64,000 bases of DNA from Halovenus salina (GTDB lineage Archaea > Halobacteriota > Halobacteria > Halobacteriales > Haloarculaceae): positions 930,001 to 994,000 of the forward strand of contig NZ_CP112972.1 in NCBI RefSeq assembly GCF_026410925.1, in the 5' to 3' direction. The position numbers and the translations under genes are program-made. This document shows positions 52,455 through 60,234 of this stretch, in pieces. The stretch's first letter is position 1; each line of letters begins with the position of its first letter. The notes beneath the pieces are model-generated. The model saw only the letters and a list, made by a program, of their open reading frames with translations, was not told where the DNA came from and searched no databases.

Positions 52455-53714
52455 CTACGCCGATTGCTCGCCTGTAGCTTCCCTTTCGATGAACTCGGCC
52501 CAGGCGTCAAGTACCGACCCGGTCGAATTGGTGATCATTTCCTCGACGAACTGCCGGCGGTCCGCCTCGTTGTAGAACCCGGACGTTCCCTGCTCCAGTA
52601 AATCGTGGATTGCCCGATAGACCTCCTCCTTACTCCGCATATCCGCGTTTGGAAAGTAGTCTGCCAGGATAGTGTGATTTGCGTGTGTATATTCGAGTGC
52701 CAGGACAGGCTTTCCTTTCATAACGGGTTCGAACGCGATTGTAGTCCCCAAGCTCAGGAAGATGTCTCCCCAGTCAATGAGCGATACCGATTCGATATCA
52801 TCTACAATCGAAACACTGTCAAGATCAGATGCTACCGAGGAGTCGAGCAGTTTTTTTCGAGGGTGTTCTTTGACGATAGTTGTCACCCCTGGAAATGCAT
52901 TTACCAAATCAAGGGTTGCTTCTACTTCCCGTGTGGAAACAAAGAATTCCCCGGGTCGAAGAAAAAACACAATATTCAGAGCCTCGGTTTCATCGAGTTG
53001 TGAGGAAGGTGTGATATCATCAAGCACATCAAGCCACTCCAGATTGTACCTTGGGGATCCAAGAACTTTCACCTGATTATTGGTGCAGTATCCCTCAATT
53101 CGACTAGCAGTCTCTTTATTTGGGAATAGAGCATAATCGTGTTTCAACATGTTCTCGTAGTTGCTATACCCGATTTTGGCGGGCGTTTTTCGCTCTTGGA
53201 AGTTTCGATTCTCTCCAACAAACTCGTTGAATACTTTGTACGTTTCCAGTCGATTCACGAACGGACTGTCTCCATGCGGGAAGACCACAGTTGTGAGATC
53301 CTCCCGTTCAGCCAACCTATTTGTTTGGTTTCCTTTTCCCATTGTCCAGTCAAACAATACTACAGAGTAATTGTGAAGATCTATCCCTGATGGAATTGGA
53401 CCAGTTTTTTTCCTGTATTTATTGTAAAATAGTTGGAATATTTTAGTCGGAACTTTCCGCCCGGCTTGCTTGAGGTAACTCCACATTATCTGGTCTATTG
53501 ACGTTTGGTCACCTGAACTCCCTCCTGTCCCGTAAACCGAAATGTTGTCATACTCTGATACGGCGTTGATTCGGTAATCATCGGTGGAAGTGTTTTTGAG
53601 CAAAACGTCAACAGAGACCCTCCCCCGTCGACCAAGTTTGTACAGAACAGGGGACATTTGATCGATCTCATTATGATTCCTCAGCAGAAACAAGATAGAT
53701 ACATCACGGGTCAT
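52455..53714 (-). CDS. Predicted surface-polysaccharide biosynthesis protein (GT-B/CDP-glycerol-transferase-like)
   Basis: About 419 residues. The pattern FLLRNHNEIDQMSPVLYKL at the start and the C-terminal half with VKEHPRKK, then DIESVSLIDWGDIFLSLGTTIAFEPVMKGKPVLALEYT, resembles the GT-B-like capsule biosynthesis and CDP-glycerol glycerophosphotransferase families, in which that last region binds the donor. Low GC and unusual codon use mark it as transferred. The start is uncertain between two close ATG codons (about 53714 and 53720). The preceding methyltransferase gene ends about 10 bp upstream, so they form an operon on the minus strand. Confidence 0.6.
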   Translation of the reverse strand: MTRDVSILFLLRNHNEIDQMSPVLYKLGRRGRVSVDVLLKNTSTDDYRINAVSEYDNISVYGTGGSSGDQTSIDQIMWSYLKQAGRKVPTKIFQLFYNKYRKKTGPIPSGIDLHNYSVVLFDWTMGKGNQTNRLAEREDLTTVVFPHGDSPFVNRLETYKVFNEFVGENRNFQERKTPAKIGYSNYENMLKHDYALFPNKETASRIEGYCTNNQVKVLGSPRYNLEWLDVLDDITPSSQLDETEALNIVFFLRPGEFFVSTREVEATLDLVNAFPGVTTIVKEHPRKKLLDSSVASDLDSVSIVDDIESVSLIDWGDIFLSLGTTIAFEPVMKGKPVLALEYTHANHTILADYFPNADMRSKEEVYRAIHDLLEQGTSGFYNEADRRQFVEEMITNSTGSVLDAWAEFIEREATGEQSA

Positions 53715-53724
53715 ATGCATTCTA

Positions 53725-54738
53725 TTATTTGATAGCTTGGACAATGTATGCCTGTTGATTTTTGTTATCCGATAGTATTCGCGAAACGGACCCCAGCTCA
53801 TTGACTATTTCACGAAAGCCCACATTGTCATTACGAATTGATGATAAGTAGGATTGTATGGTCCGAAGATTCGGTATCGTTTCTACTTCTTCTGTAAAGG
53901 AAAGTTCGTCAGCAGCGACCCAGCCGAACTTCGTTAACCCGTCGTCCGAAGGCCGCCAGTCCGCAATACAAACCGTACCATCCTGTTCAGTGCGGGTTTT
54001 TAGCTTTACTCCAGCATCTAGGGTTGTTTTCTTTTCCGCGAGTTGGTAGTCCTCATAAACCACCACTGGAGACTGTAACTGTACGTACGGATGAACGTGA
54101 ACGTTACTTTCCCGCTTCTGTATTGTGACATCACTGAAACCGAGCGTGTTACGGAGCACATGTCTCACAGTAGATTTGTTCATCAGCCACCGCTGTTGAT
54201 ACGCGGAACTCTCGTTTCCGTACATCTTGATTTCGGGGAACTGATTGTGTGAACCGCTTAGAGCGAGGGTCAACACCAGCGTATCATCGGTGACCGAGGC
54301 TAGCCGTTTTAGACTCCACAAGGGATAGTTTGTCCAGGATACGACAGACATACAGAGTGTAATATCGTACGTTCCGATGTTGCCTGGGTGGAGCTCTAGA
54401 ATATCTCGACGTTCGGAACTGACCGAAGAATCAAGATACTCGTGGGCCAAATCGAACCCTGTTTTGTCAGGTGTGTTCGGATATTCTGATCCGTCAATTT
54501 CATCTGTATCCCATATGTCTGTAGCCAATACCGTCTCGGCACCTCTCCGCTCTGCTTCAAACGAGTACATTCCATCGTACGCACCGACTTCTAAAAATGA
54601 CTTACCAGACAAATCTTCAGGAAGTCCAAGGGCCTCCCATCTGAGACTGTGCGTTCCTGGAGTGATTTTATTGTCCTCGAATCTGATTCGTTGTCTCCAG
54701 TGAGGGTAGTTGTATAAGTCCTCTTGAGTGACCATCAT
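53725..54738 (-). CDS. Class I SAM-dependent methyltransferase-like protein (DUF1698-type)
   Basis: About 337 residues. A glycine-rich SAM-binding motif LEVGAYDGMYSFEAERRGA lies near residue 50, followed by motif II-like VLATDI and YDITLCMSVVSWT. The layout resembles DUF1698/tRNA-mo5U-type methyltransferases. The long C-terminal part (about 150 residues) is of unknown kind. In a surface-sugar island it may methylate a saccharide or lipid rather than RNA. The upstream ATG codons at 54738 and 54735 are equally possible. The low GC is consistent with recent transfer. Confidence 0.65.
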   Translation of the reverse strand: MMVTQEDLYNYPHWRQRIRFEDNKITPGTHSLRWEALGLPEDLSGKSFLEVGAYDGMYSFEAERRGAETVLATDIWDTDEIDGSEYPNTPDKTGFDLAHEYLDSSVSSERRDILELHPGNIGTYDITLCMSVVSWTNYPLWSLKRLASVTDDTLVLTLALSGSHNQFPEIKMYGNESSAYQQRWLMNKSTVRHVLRNTLGFSDVTIQKRESNVHVHPYVQLQSPVVVYEDYQLAEKKTTLDAGVKLKTRTEQDGTVCIADWRPSDDGLTKFGWVAADELSFTEEVETIPNLRTIQSYLSSIRNDNVGFREIVNELGSVSRILSDNKNQQAYIVQAIK

Positions 54739-54924
54739 TACTGTCGTTCGAATCTGATGGTAAAAAAAGCCATCGTGGCTCAAGGAGAACAACCAAGTGA
54801 ATGGTCAAATCTTGGACAGCCTTCTGTTGCGATCCAAACAATACGAGCTGTAACAGAGCAGTGTTCAAATAAGAATGATTGATGAATTGATGGGCAGTGG
54901 TGAATCGCCAGACAGAGCTTGATT
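54739..54924. other. Gap between the methyltransferase gene and the mobile-element debris
   Basis: AT-rich 186-bp stretch. No gene or clear promoter beyond short TA-rich runs was seen. Confidence 0.4.
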
Positions 54925-55302
54925 TCACCGTTTCAGAGATTGCATGATGCTATGAACCACACACATTAGGACGAGTTCGCGGAATTCGCCGTACCAAGAT
55001 CGCGCGCGCACGGCGTCGCCGAGCGTACGCTTGATCGTGAGAAGACGGTTTCGCACATTGCTCGTTAATGATATCGAGGCCCATCGATCACGCACACAAC
55101 GCGCAGATCGATAGGCCGGAACTCAATGTTTGATTAGCGGTCTTACGCCTTCTTCGCGGAGTTTCTCGCGTAAATCCATCCAATTGTAGCCTTTGTCAGC
55201 AGCGAGGCTGCCGAGGTCGCCCACGTTGCAGAGGGCGACCTGCCAGCCGAGTTGTGTATCGTGACGTTTCTCAGTCGTACAATGAATTATAAATCGCTTG
55301 GC
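54925..55302 (-). pseudogene. IS5-type transposase remnant, C-terminal half
   Basis: On the minus strand this reads as the C-terminal part of an IS5-family transposase: HCTTEKRHDTQLGWQVAL, then SLAADKGYNWMDLREKL with a downstream GVRPLIKH, and after several frameshifts IKRTLGDAVRARSWYGEF and LVLMCVVH...QSLKR before the stop at 54925. A stop and two or three frameshifts break it (near 55120-55130 and 55040-55070), so it is inactive. The N-terminal half continues at 55825, on the far side of an inserted element. Confidence 0.8.
55292..55302. repeat. Left copy of an 11-bp target-site duplication
   Basis: AATCGCTTGGC occurs at 55292-55302 and again at 55825-55835, directly flanking the inserted element. 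It lies inside the transposase coding sequence (Ser-Gln-Ala-Ile on the minus strand), as expected of a duplicated insertion target. Confidence 0.7.
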
Positions 55303-55430
55303 CATTCGTCTTTATTTAAGGTCTGAACCGCAATACAGCGACGGGATTAGACAGCAGAAATGAGCCTTCTATTCACCAACCACAACGGTGATACTAATCC
55401 TCTCAGCCTGTGATTTCCAATAACGCTCTA

Positions 55431-55461
55431 AGAAGTCCGTGCACTCGGTGCACGGACTTCT
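55431..55461. repeat. Perfect palindrome next to the RHH pseudogene (14-bp arms, 3-nt loop)
   Basis: AGAAGTCCGTGCAC (55431-55444), TCG, and GTGCACGGACTTCT (55448-55461) are exact inverted arms. It begins directly after the stop of the RHH reading frame (minus strand). Its core GTGCAC...GTGCAC recurs at 55691-55705, so it may be an operator as well as a terminator hairpin. Confidence 0.7.
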
Positions 55462-55666
55462 CTACGAGTTAAATCGTTTTCTGTTGCGGATAACCAGCTC
55501 TCACGTCTTTTTAATTCTCTCTTCATCACTTTGGAAATATGCTGCGATGATCGCTTCAACGATCTCGGAGCGGTTGGCTCCGAGATCTGCGCACTCCTCA
55601 ACAAGGAGATCGATCTTATCAGCGAGTTCAGTCTGGACGGAGACGCCCAATTCTTGTTCGAGTCAT
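55462..55666 (-). pseudogene. Broken ribbon-helix-helix (CopG/Arc-type) regulator gene
   Basis: ATG at 55666 begins MTRTRIG; skipping one base in the GGG run after the ATT codon restores a 67-residue RHH protein with VSVQTELADKIDLL, then ECADLGANRSEIVEAIIAAYF and a C-terminal KT-RELVIRNRKRF. A TGA (probably former CGA, Arg) interrupts the C-terminal part at 55501-55503 and a TAG ends it at 55462. RHH proteins bind operator palindromes as dimers, and this gene lies between such palindromes. It looks like decayed cargo of the element. Confidence 0.65.
55561..55587. repeat. Inverted repeat within the RHH pseudogene (11-bp arms)
   Basis: GATCTCGGAGC and GCTCCGAGATC with GGTTG between are perfect arms. 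It lies in the coding part for the LGANRSEI segment, so the symmetry may be accidental or codon-imposed. Confidence 0.55.
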
Positions 55667-55667
55667 A

Positions 55668-55686
55668 TTCTAAGACGGTCTTAGAA
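55668..55686. repeat. Palindrome upstream of the RHH start (operator candidate)
   Basis: TTCTAAGAC (55668-55676), G, GTCTTAGAA (55678-55686) is a perfect 9-bp palindrome ending 2 bp before the RHH ATG on the minus strand. It is in the position of an autoregulatory operator. Confidence 0.6.
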
Positions 55687-55690
55687 ATGC

Positions 55691-55705
55691 GTGCACCGAG
55701 TGCAC
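55691..55705. repeat. Second GTGCAC-CGA-GTGCAC element
   Basis: GTGCACCGAGTGCAC is the exact reverse complement of GTGCACTCGGTGCAC within the palindrome at 55439-55453. The two copies flank the RHH pseudogene, 238 bp apart. Confidence 0.65.
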
Positions 55706-55824
55706 AGTAAGCTTAACGCTTTATTCTAACAATACTTAAACCATTGTCAATTCTTATCTCCTGCTCTACTTACATACTGACTAAATCGTACCGCAGTCTT
55801 TCGATCTCTTAACTAAAGACGAAT

Positions 55825-55835
55825 AATCGCTTGGC
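55825..55835. repeat. Right copy of the 11-bp target-site duplication
   Basis: AATCGCTTGGC at 55825-55835 repeats the left copy at 55292-55302. Both belong to the interrupted transposase reading frame. Confidence 0.7.
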
Positions 55836-56190
55836 TTTCTGTATCGACGAGAGCTGTTGTTTTGAGCGTCTGAATCCGGTAATTCGTCCGACGGCAGTAG
55901 TGTTTGCTAGCGTTTTCGCGGTCAAAAAACGTCGCGTCGATAGCAGCGTGACCGGATGGGTCGTGCAGCTGCGCCGACAGACGCAGCAGCACTCGCTAGT
56001 GCTCCTAAAAACTTATTGAAGAACTCAACTCACGAGCATGCCACAGAGTAGTTGTTGGTGCTGTTGCGTGGGGCCGGTTGTTCAAAATCTTCTATGAGGT
56101 ACTGTAGAGTGCTGTCTTGATCCTATCAAACCACTTCACTAGCGTCGAGTGATGCGGGAGATCGGCCGGTTCAAGGCCGATCCCGGCGAG
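55836..56190 (-). pseudogene. IS5-type transposase remnant, N-terminal half
   Basis: On the minus strand this reads AGIGLEPADLPHHSTLVKWFDRIKTAL, then after disruptions LLRLSAQLHDPSGHAAIDATFFDRENASKHY and RTNYRIQTLKTTALVDTESQA. This ends at the duplication that marks the insertion. The aspartates in AIDATFF and ALVDTES are those of the DDE catalytic triad. Stops near 56105 and several frameshifts prevent expression. It belongs to the same original transposase as the half at 54925-55302. Confidence 0.78.
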
Positions 56191-56285
56191 TATTTGTGGC
56201 TTCTCGTTCAGCAAACTCTAAGTCGATCTGGTCGATATTACCGTTGAGACGGGTGTTTTTGACATGGGAACTCAAAAGCGCTCCG
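56190..56285 (-). pseudogene. IS6-like transposase N-terminal fragment
   Basis: Minus-strand NGNIDQIDLEFAEREAT resembles the N-terminus of haloarchaeal IS6-family transposases. The match is short and stops before any catalytic residue. It abuts the IS5 remnant, so a second element has recombined or inserted here. Confidence 0.45.
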
Positions 56286-56375
56286 CCTCGCTTCTCAATC
56301 CTTATCTGAACACCGCCGAATTAATACGGCCCATTTATATAGTTATGGGATCATAAAATATGTGCTTTCACGCGT

Positions 56376-57419
56376 ATGTCACTCACAATTGTCGACAACA
56401 AGATTGGAAACGACGAAAAGCCCTGTATCATTGCCGAGATCGGGCAGGCACACGACGGTTCACTCGGCATCGCCCACTCGTTCATTGATGCCGTAGCCGA
56501 AACGGGAGCGGACGCGATAAAGTTTCAGACCCATCTCGCGGAACACGAATCGACGCTGGACGAGCCGTTCCGGACCGACTTCAGCTGGGAAGACGACACG
56601 CGCTACGAATACTGGAAGCGCATGGAGTTCACGAAAGAGCAGTGGAAAGGGTTAGCCGAACACGCCCGTGAGAAGGGACTCATCTTTCTCAGCTCCCCGT
56701 TCTCCAAAGCAGCCGTCGACCTGTTGCAGTCGGTCGACGTTCCAGCCTGGAAGATCGGCTCCGGGGAGTACAAGTCGGACGAGCTGGTGTCGTATATGGC
56801 GGACACGGAGCTTCCGGTCCTGTTCAGTACTGGTATGAGCACGTACGAGGAGATAGACGAGATGACGGCTCTGCTGGACTCGAACGACACCCCATACGCG
56901 CTCTTCCAGTGCACGAGCAAGTATCCAGCGACACTGGAGGAAGTAGGACTGAACGTTCTCGAAGAATTCAGAGAGCGGTACGGATGTCCGGTCGGCCTTT
57001 CGGACCATACTGGGAGTCCTCATCCGGCCATGGCAGCTATCTCAAGAGGGGTCGACCTTCTCGAGGTTCACGTGACCTTCGACCGGCGGATGTTCGGTCC
57101 GGACGCCGATTCGTCACTCACCTTCAAGGAGTTGACTACCGTCGTCGACCACCGGGACGCGGTCCACAAGATAGATACCAACCCGGTGAATAAAAACGAG
57201 ATCGCCGAGGAACTCTCGGAGACGCGGGCACTATTTAGCAAGAGTATCGCCCCCGCGGAGGAGCTGTCGGCAGGGACAGTCATCACGGAGGACCTGATTA
57301 CGCCGAAAAAACCTGCAAGCGGTATCCCGTACGACGAAAGGGACAAGATTATTGGGGCGACACTTGAAGACAACGTATCACCCGAGCGGTTATTAACCTG
57401 GGATGATATAGATGCCTGA
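56376..57419 (+). CDS. neuB: NeuB-type nonulosonate (sialic-acid-like) synthase
   Basis: A 347-residue TIM-barrel enzyme plus C-terminal SAF (antifreeze-like) domain, the standard NeuB layout. It condenses phosphoenolpyruvate with an N-acetyl mannosamine-type sugar. Motifs are AEIGQAHDGSLG, KFQTHLAEHEST, and FLSSPFSKAAVDLL; the SAF region begins around SKSIAPAEELSAG. The active-site loop reads IGQAHDGS instead of the bacterial IGxNHNG, as in one NeuB/SpsE subgroup. The next gene starts in an 8-nt overlap. Substrate details (Neu5Ac, legionaminic or pseudaminic acid) cannot be settled from sequence. Confidence 0.9.
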   Translation: MSLTIVDNKIGNDEKPCIIAEIGQAHDGSLGIAHSFIDAVAETGADAIKFQTHLAEHESTLDEPFRTDFSWEDDTRYEYWKRMEFTKEQWKGLAEHAREKGLIFLSSPFSKAAVDLLQSVDVPAWKIGSGEYKSDELVSYMADTELPVLFSTGMSTYEEIDEMTALLDSNDTPYALFQCTSKYPATLEEVGLNVLEEFRERYGCPVGLSDHTGSPHPAMAAISRGVDLLEVHVTFDRRMFGPDADSSLTFKELTTVVDHRDAVHKIDTNPVNKNEIAEELSETRALFSKSIAPAEELSAGTVITEDLITPKKPASGIPYDERDKIIGATLEDNVSPERLLTWDDIDA

Positions 57420-58572
57420 AGACACACGGACGATATGTATTGCAGTGCACAGCAGAGCGAACTACGCCCGGATCAAGTCGGTGATGCGGGCTGTCAAAGA
57501 ACACCCGAATCTCGAACTTCAACTGATTGTTGGGGCTTCAGCGTTGCTAGAGCGGTACGGGCAGGCCATCGAACAGATCCGAGCAGACGGGTTCGAGCCG
57601 GACGCGACACTCCACTACATGGTTGAGGGAGGAACACCGACGACGATGGCGAAATCGACGGGAATGGGTATTGTGAACATGGCGACTCTGCTCAACGGTA
57701 TGGAGCCGGACATCGTCCTGACCGTCGCCGACCGGTTCGAGACCATGTCGACAGCGATGACGGCGAGTTACATGAACATACCCGTGGCACACACCCAAGG
57801 CGGGGAGATTACCGGCACTATCGACGAGAGCGTCCGGCACGCAATAACGAAACTGTCCCACATACATTTTCCCGCAACCCAGAAGGCAAAAAAAAACGTA
57901 ATCCGGATGGGTGAAGACCCGGAAACAGTCCACTGTACCGGCTGTCCAGCGATGGACGTTGTCGATTCACTCGATCTGTCGTTGCCATCAGAACTCTTCG
58001 AACGGTACAACGGGGTTGGCGCGGAGATCGATTCCGACGAGCCGTTCCTCCTTGTCTCCCAGCACCCCGTCACGACGGAATATGCGGACGCACGAGAGCA
58101 GATTTCGGAAACTCTGGCGGCGATCCGACGTATCGACATGCAGGCAATCTGGCTGTGGCCGAATATCGACCCGGGGACCGAGCAGATAGCCGAGGAGTTG
58201 CGGATTTTCCGCGAGAGTTCGGAGAACGATCAGGTCCGGTTCTACACGAACTTCAGTCCGGAAGATTACGGACGGCTGGTCGCAAATACTGTCTGTATCG
58301 TCGGCAATTCCAGTTCGGGAATTCGCGAGGGTTCGTTTCTCGGAACGCCGACGGTAAACATCGGCACCCGCCAGCAGGGGCGAGAGAAAGCGGAGAACGT
58401 CATCGATGTCGGCTACGACGCGCCCGAGATTGAGGCAGCAATCCGGACACAGCTTGAGAACGGCCAGTACGAGCCGGTAGATCTTTACGGGGACGGAAAC
58501 GCGGGCGGACGTATCGCCGAGTTGCTCGCGACTGAAGAGGTGTCTATCCAGAAACGACTAACCTATGAGTGA
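57412..58572 (+). CDS. neuC: UDP-GlcNAc 2-epimerase (hydrolysing), NeuC type
   Basis: A 386-residue GT-B-fold epimerase that makes N-acetylmannosamine-type sugar from UDP-GlcNAc (or a derivative) for NeuB. Key patterns are TVADRFETMSTAM, HTQGGEITGTIDESVRHAITKLSHIHF with catalytic acidic residues, and the UDP-binding VGNSSSGIREGSFLGTP near residue 300. The start overlaps neuB by 8 nt (ATGCCTGA), and its end overlaps neuA by 8 nt. The hydrolysing type is inferred from neighbours, as non-hydrolysing epimerases lack the NeuB/NeuA context. Confidence 0.9.
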   Translation: MPEDTRTICIAVHSRANYARIKSVMRAVKEHPNLELQLIVGASALLERYGQAIEQIRADGFEPDATLHYMVEGGTPTTMAKSTGMGIVNMATLLNGMEPDIVLTVADRFETMSTAMTASYMNIPVAHTQGGEITGTIDESVRHAITKLSHIHFPATQKAKKNVIRMGEDPETVHCTGCPAMDVVDSLDLSLPSELFERYNGVGAEIDSDEPFLLVSQHPVTTEYADAREQISETLAAIRRIDMQAIWLWPNIDPGTEQIAEELRIFRESSENDQVRFYTNFSPEDYGRLVANTVCIVGNSSSGIREGSFLGTPTVNIGTRQQGREKAENVIDVGYDAPEIEAAIRTQLENGQYEPVDLYGDGNAGGRIAELLATEEVSIQKRLTYE

Positions 58573-59275
58573 GGACGGACCAACACTGCTAGGTATTATC
58601 CCGGCCAGGAGTGGATCAAAGGGAGTTTCGGAAAAAAACATCCGCGAAATCCGTGGCAAGCCGCTGATTCATTACACTATCGAGGCGGCTATCGGAAGCG
58701 AGCGGCTCTCCTCGTTTCTCGTTTCGACGGATTCCGAGGAGTACGCCGAAATCGCGAGGGATGCCGGTGCATCGGTTCCCTTCCTCCGACCGGCAGAGCT
58801 GGCACAGGACGACTCACCGACCATCGACGCGGTCAAACACGCAGTCACCGAGTTCGAAGCGGAAAACGACAGCCGAGTAGATGCTACCGTTCTCTTGCAA
58901 CCAACGACACCGTTGCGAACAGCTGAAGACATCGACAGCGCAATTGAGACGTTTTTCGACTCCAGTGCGGACTCACTTATTACCTGTTACGAAACCGTCG
59001 ACACCCATCCAAATTATATGTACGAGGACGACACGGACAGGAGAGTCGTCGCGCTCAGAGACCAAGCAGAGGTGCCAGACCGCCGTCAGGAGTTCAAACC
59101 AGTGTACCTCCGAAACGGTGCCGTCTACGTCTCGACGCGCGAGGTGCTGTTCGACCGCGGCCGGGTATATACTGACAACCCGGCAGCCTACATAATGCCC
59201 AAAGAACGGTCCGTGAACATCGACGAACCCTTCGATTTCAAGCTGGCCAAGTTGCTCATCGAAACCAATGACTAA
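58565..59275 (+). CDS. neuA: CMP-nonulosonate cytidylyltransferase (NeuA)
   Basis: A 236-residue nucleotidyltransferase with the CMP-sialic acid synthetase signature IPARSGSKG at residue 13, then KPLIHYTIEAA, a QPTTPLR region near residue 108 and a late RNGAVYV motif. It activates the sugar with CTP for transfer to glycans. It overlaps neuC by 8 nt (ATGAGTGA) and the dehydrogenase by 8 nt (ATGACTAA), so all four genes are tightly coupled. The alternative, 3-deoxy-manno-octulosonate cytidylyltransferase, is less likely given the neighbours. Confidence 0.92.
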   Translation: MSEDGPTLLGIIPARSGSKGVSEKNIREIRGKPLIHYTIEAAIGSERLSSFLVSTDSEEYAEIARDAGASVPFLRPAELAQDDSPTIDAVKHAVTEFEAENDSRVDATVLLQPTTPLRTAEDIDSAIETFFDSSADSLITCYETVDTHPNYMYEDDTDRRVVALRDQAEVPDRRQEFKPVYLRNGAVYVSTREVLFDRGRVYTDNPAAYIMPKERSVNIDEPFDFKLAKLLIETND

Positions 59276-60215
59276 GATACTCAACCTCGAACCGGAGGGG
59301 TACTCCCCGAAAGCACGGTCTGTTTTGGAGTCGTTTGCAACCGTCGACGAACAGCGGCTGTCCCGACGGGCGATGCTCAACGCTGTCGGGGACTACGACG
59401 CACTCATCGTCCGTCTAGACTACACCATCGACAGGGAGGTATTCGAGCATGCGAACAATCTTGGCGCAGTCGCAACTGCCACCACGGGACTGAACCACGT
59501 CGACACGGAGGCAGCGGACAAACACGGCGCAGAAATTATCTGCTTGCGTGGGGAACGCGAATTTCTCGATTCGATTTACGCCACAGCCGAGCACACGTGG
59601 GCGCTGCTGTTAGCGTGTATCCGGAGCCTGCCGGATGCGACCACCCACGTCGAACGCGGTGGCTGGGACAGGGACCAGTTCAAGGGGCACGAACTGCACG
59701 GCGCCACCCTCGGCGTCCTCGGATATGGACGGTTGGGGTCAAAAATCGCCAGGTACGGAACCGCGTTCGGCATGGACGTGCTGTCACACGATCCGAACGT
59801 TTCCGAGGGCGAATACGCCACATTCGTCGACTTCGAGGAACTGCTTCGGGAGTCAGATTACCTTTCGATTCACGTCCCGTACAACGATTCGACGGAGGAG
59901 CTGATCGGGCCGTCGGAGTTTGAGCTGATGAAGCCCGGTAGCTATCTCGTCAACACGTCACGGGGGGAGATAATCGAAGAGGACGCCCTGCTCGAATCGC
60001 TTGAAGAGGGACAACTCGCTGGTGCTGCCCTGGATGTGTTGCGCGGAGAATACACGGATGAAAGAGACTGGACCGAGTCAGATCCGCTCGTCGAGTACGC
60101 TGCGACCAACCCGAATCTCATAATCACGCCGCACGTCGCTGGTGCGACACACGAGTCGATGGAGAAAACTGAGATATTCATCGCCGAGAAACTTGCGGCG
60201 TACTTCGACGCCTGA
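59268..60215 (+). CDS. NAD-dependent D-2-hydroxyacid dehydrogenase family protein
   Basis: A 315-residue dehydrogenase with the Rossmann motif LGYGRLGSKIARYG near residue 150, RGEIIEED, and a catalytic His in TPHVAGATHE. Members include phosphoglycerate and erythronate-4-phosphate dehydrogenases; the residue pattern does not choose between them. It is the last gene of the neu operon (8-nt overlap), so it may oxidise or reduce a sugar-acid precursor. A second, unlinked member of this family is cut by the right end of the window. Confidence 0.82.
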   Translation: MTKILNLEPEGYSPKARSVLESFATVDEQRLSRRAMLNAVGDYDALIVRLDYTIDREVFEHANNLGAVATATTGLNHVDTEAADKHGAEIICLRGEREFLDSIYATAEHTWALLLACIRSLPDATTHVERGGWDRDQFKGHELHGATLGVLGYGRLGSKIARYGTAFGMDVLSHDPNVSEGEYATFVDFEELLRESDYLSIHVPYNDSTEELIGPSEFELMKPGSYLVNTSRGEIIEEDALLESLEEGQLAGAALDVLRGEYTDERDWTESDPLVEYAATNPNLIITPHVAGATHESMEKTEIFIAEKLAAYFDA

Positions 60216-60234
60216 CTGAAACTGGACGTGGCTT

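Larger units (their letters stand above)
55303..55824. mobile_element. Non-autonomous MITE-like element (about 0.52 kb) with 17-bp terminal inverted repeats
   Basis: Left end ATTCGTCTTTATTTAAG (55304-55320) and the reverse complement of the right end ATTCGTCTTTAGTTAAG (55808-55824) match at 16 of 17 positions. It is flanked by 10-11 bp direct repeats and splits an IS5-type transposase remnant. It contains no transposase. It does contain the broken ribbon-helix-helix gene and palindromes described below. The end sequence and 10-bp-class duplication recall IS4/ISH8-type haloarchaeal elements, but I could not verify this. Confidence 0.72.

Noticed and set aside
55561..55587. Inverted repeat inside the RHH frame considered as an operator
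   Set aside because: It lies in coding sequence for a conserved part of the protein; the palindromes upstream and at the ends are better operator candidates.
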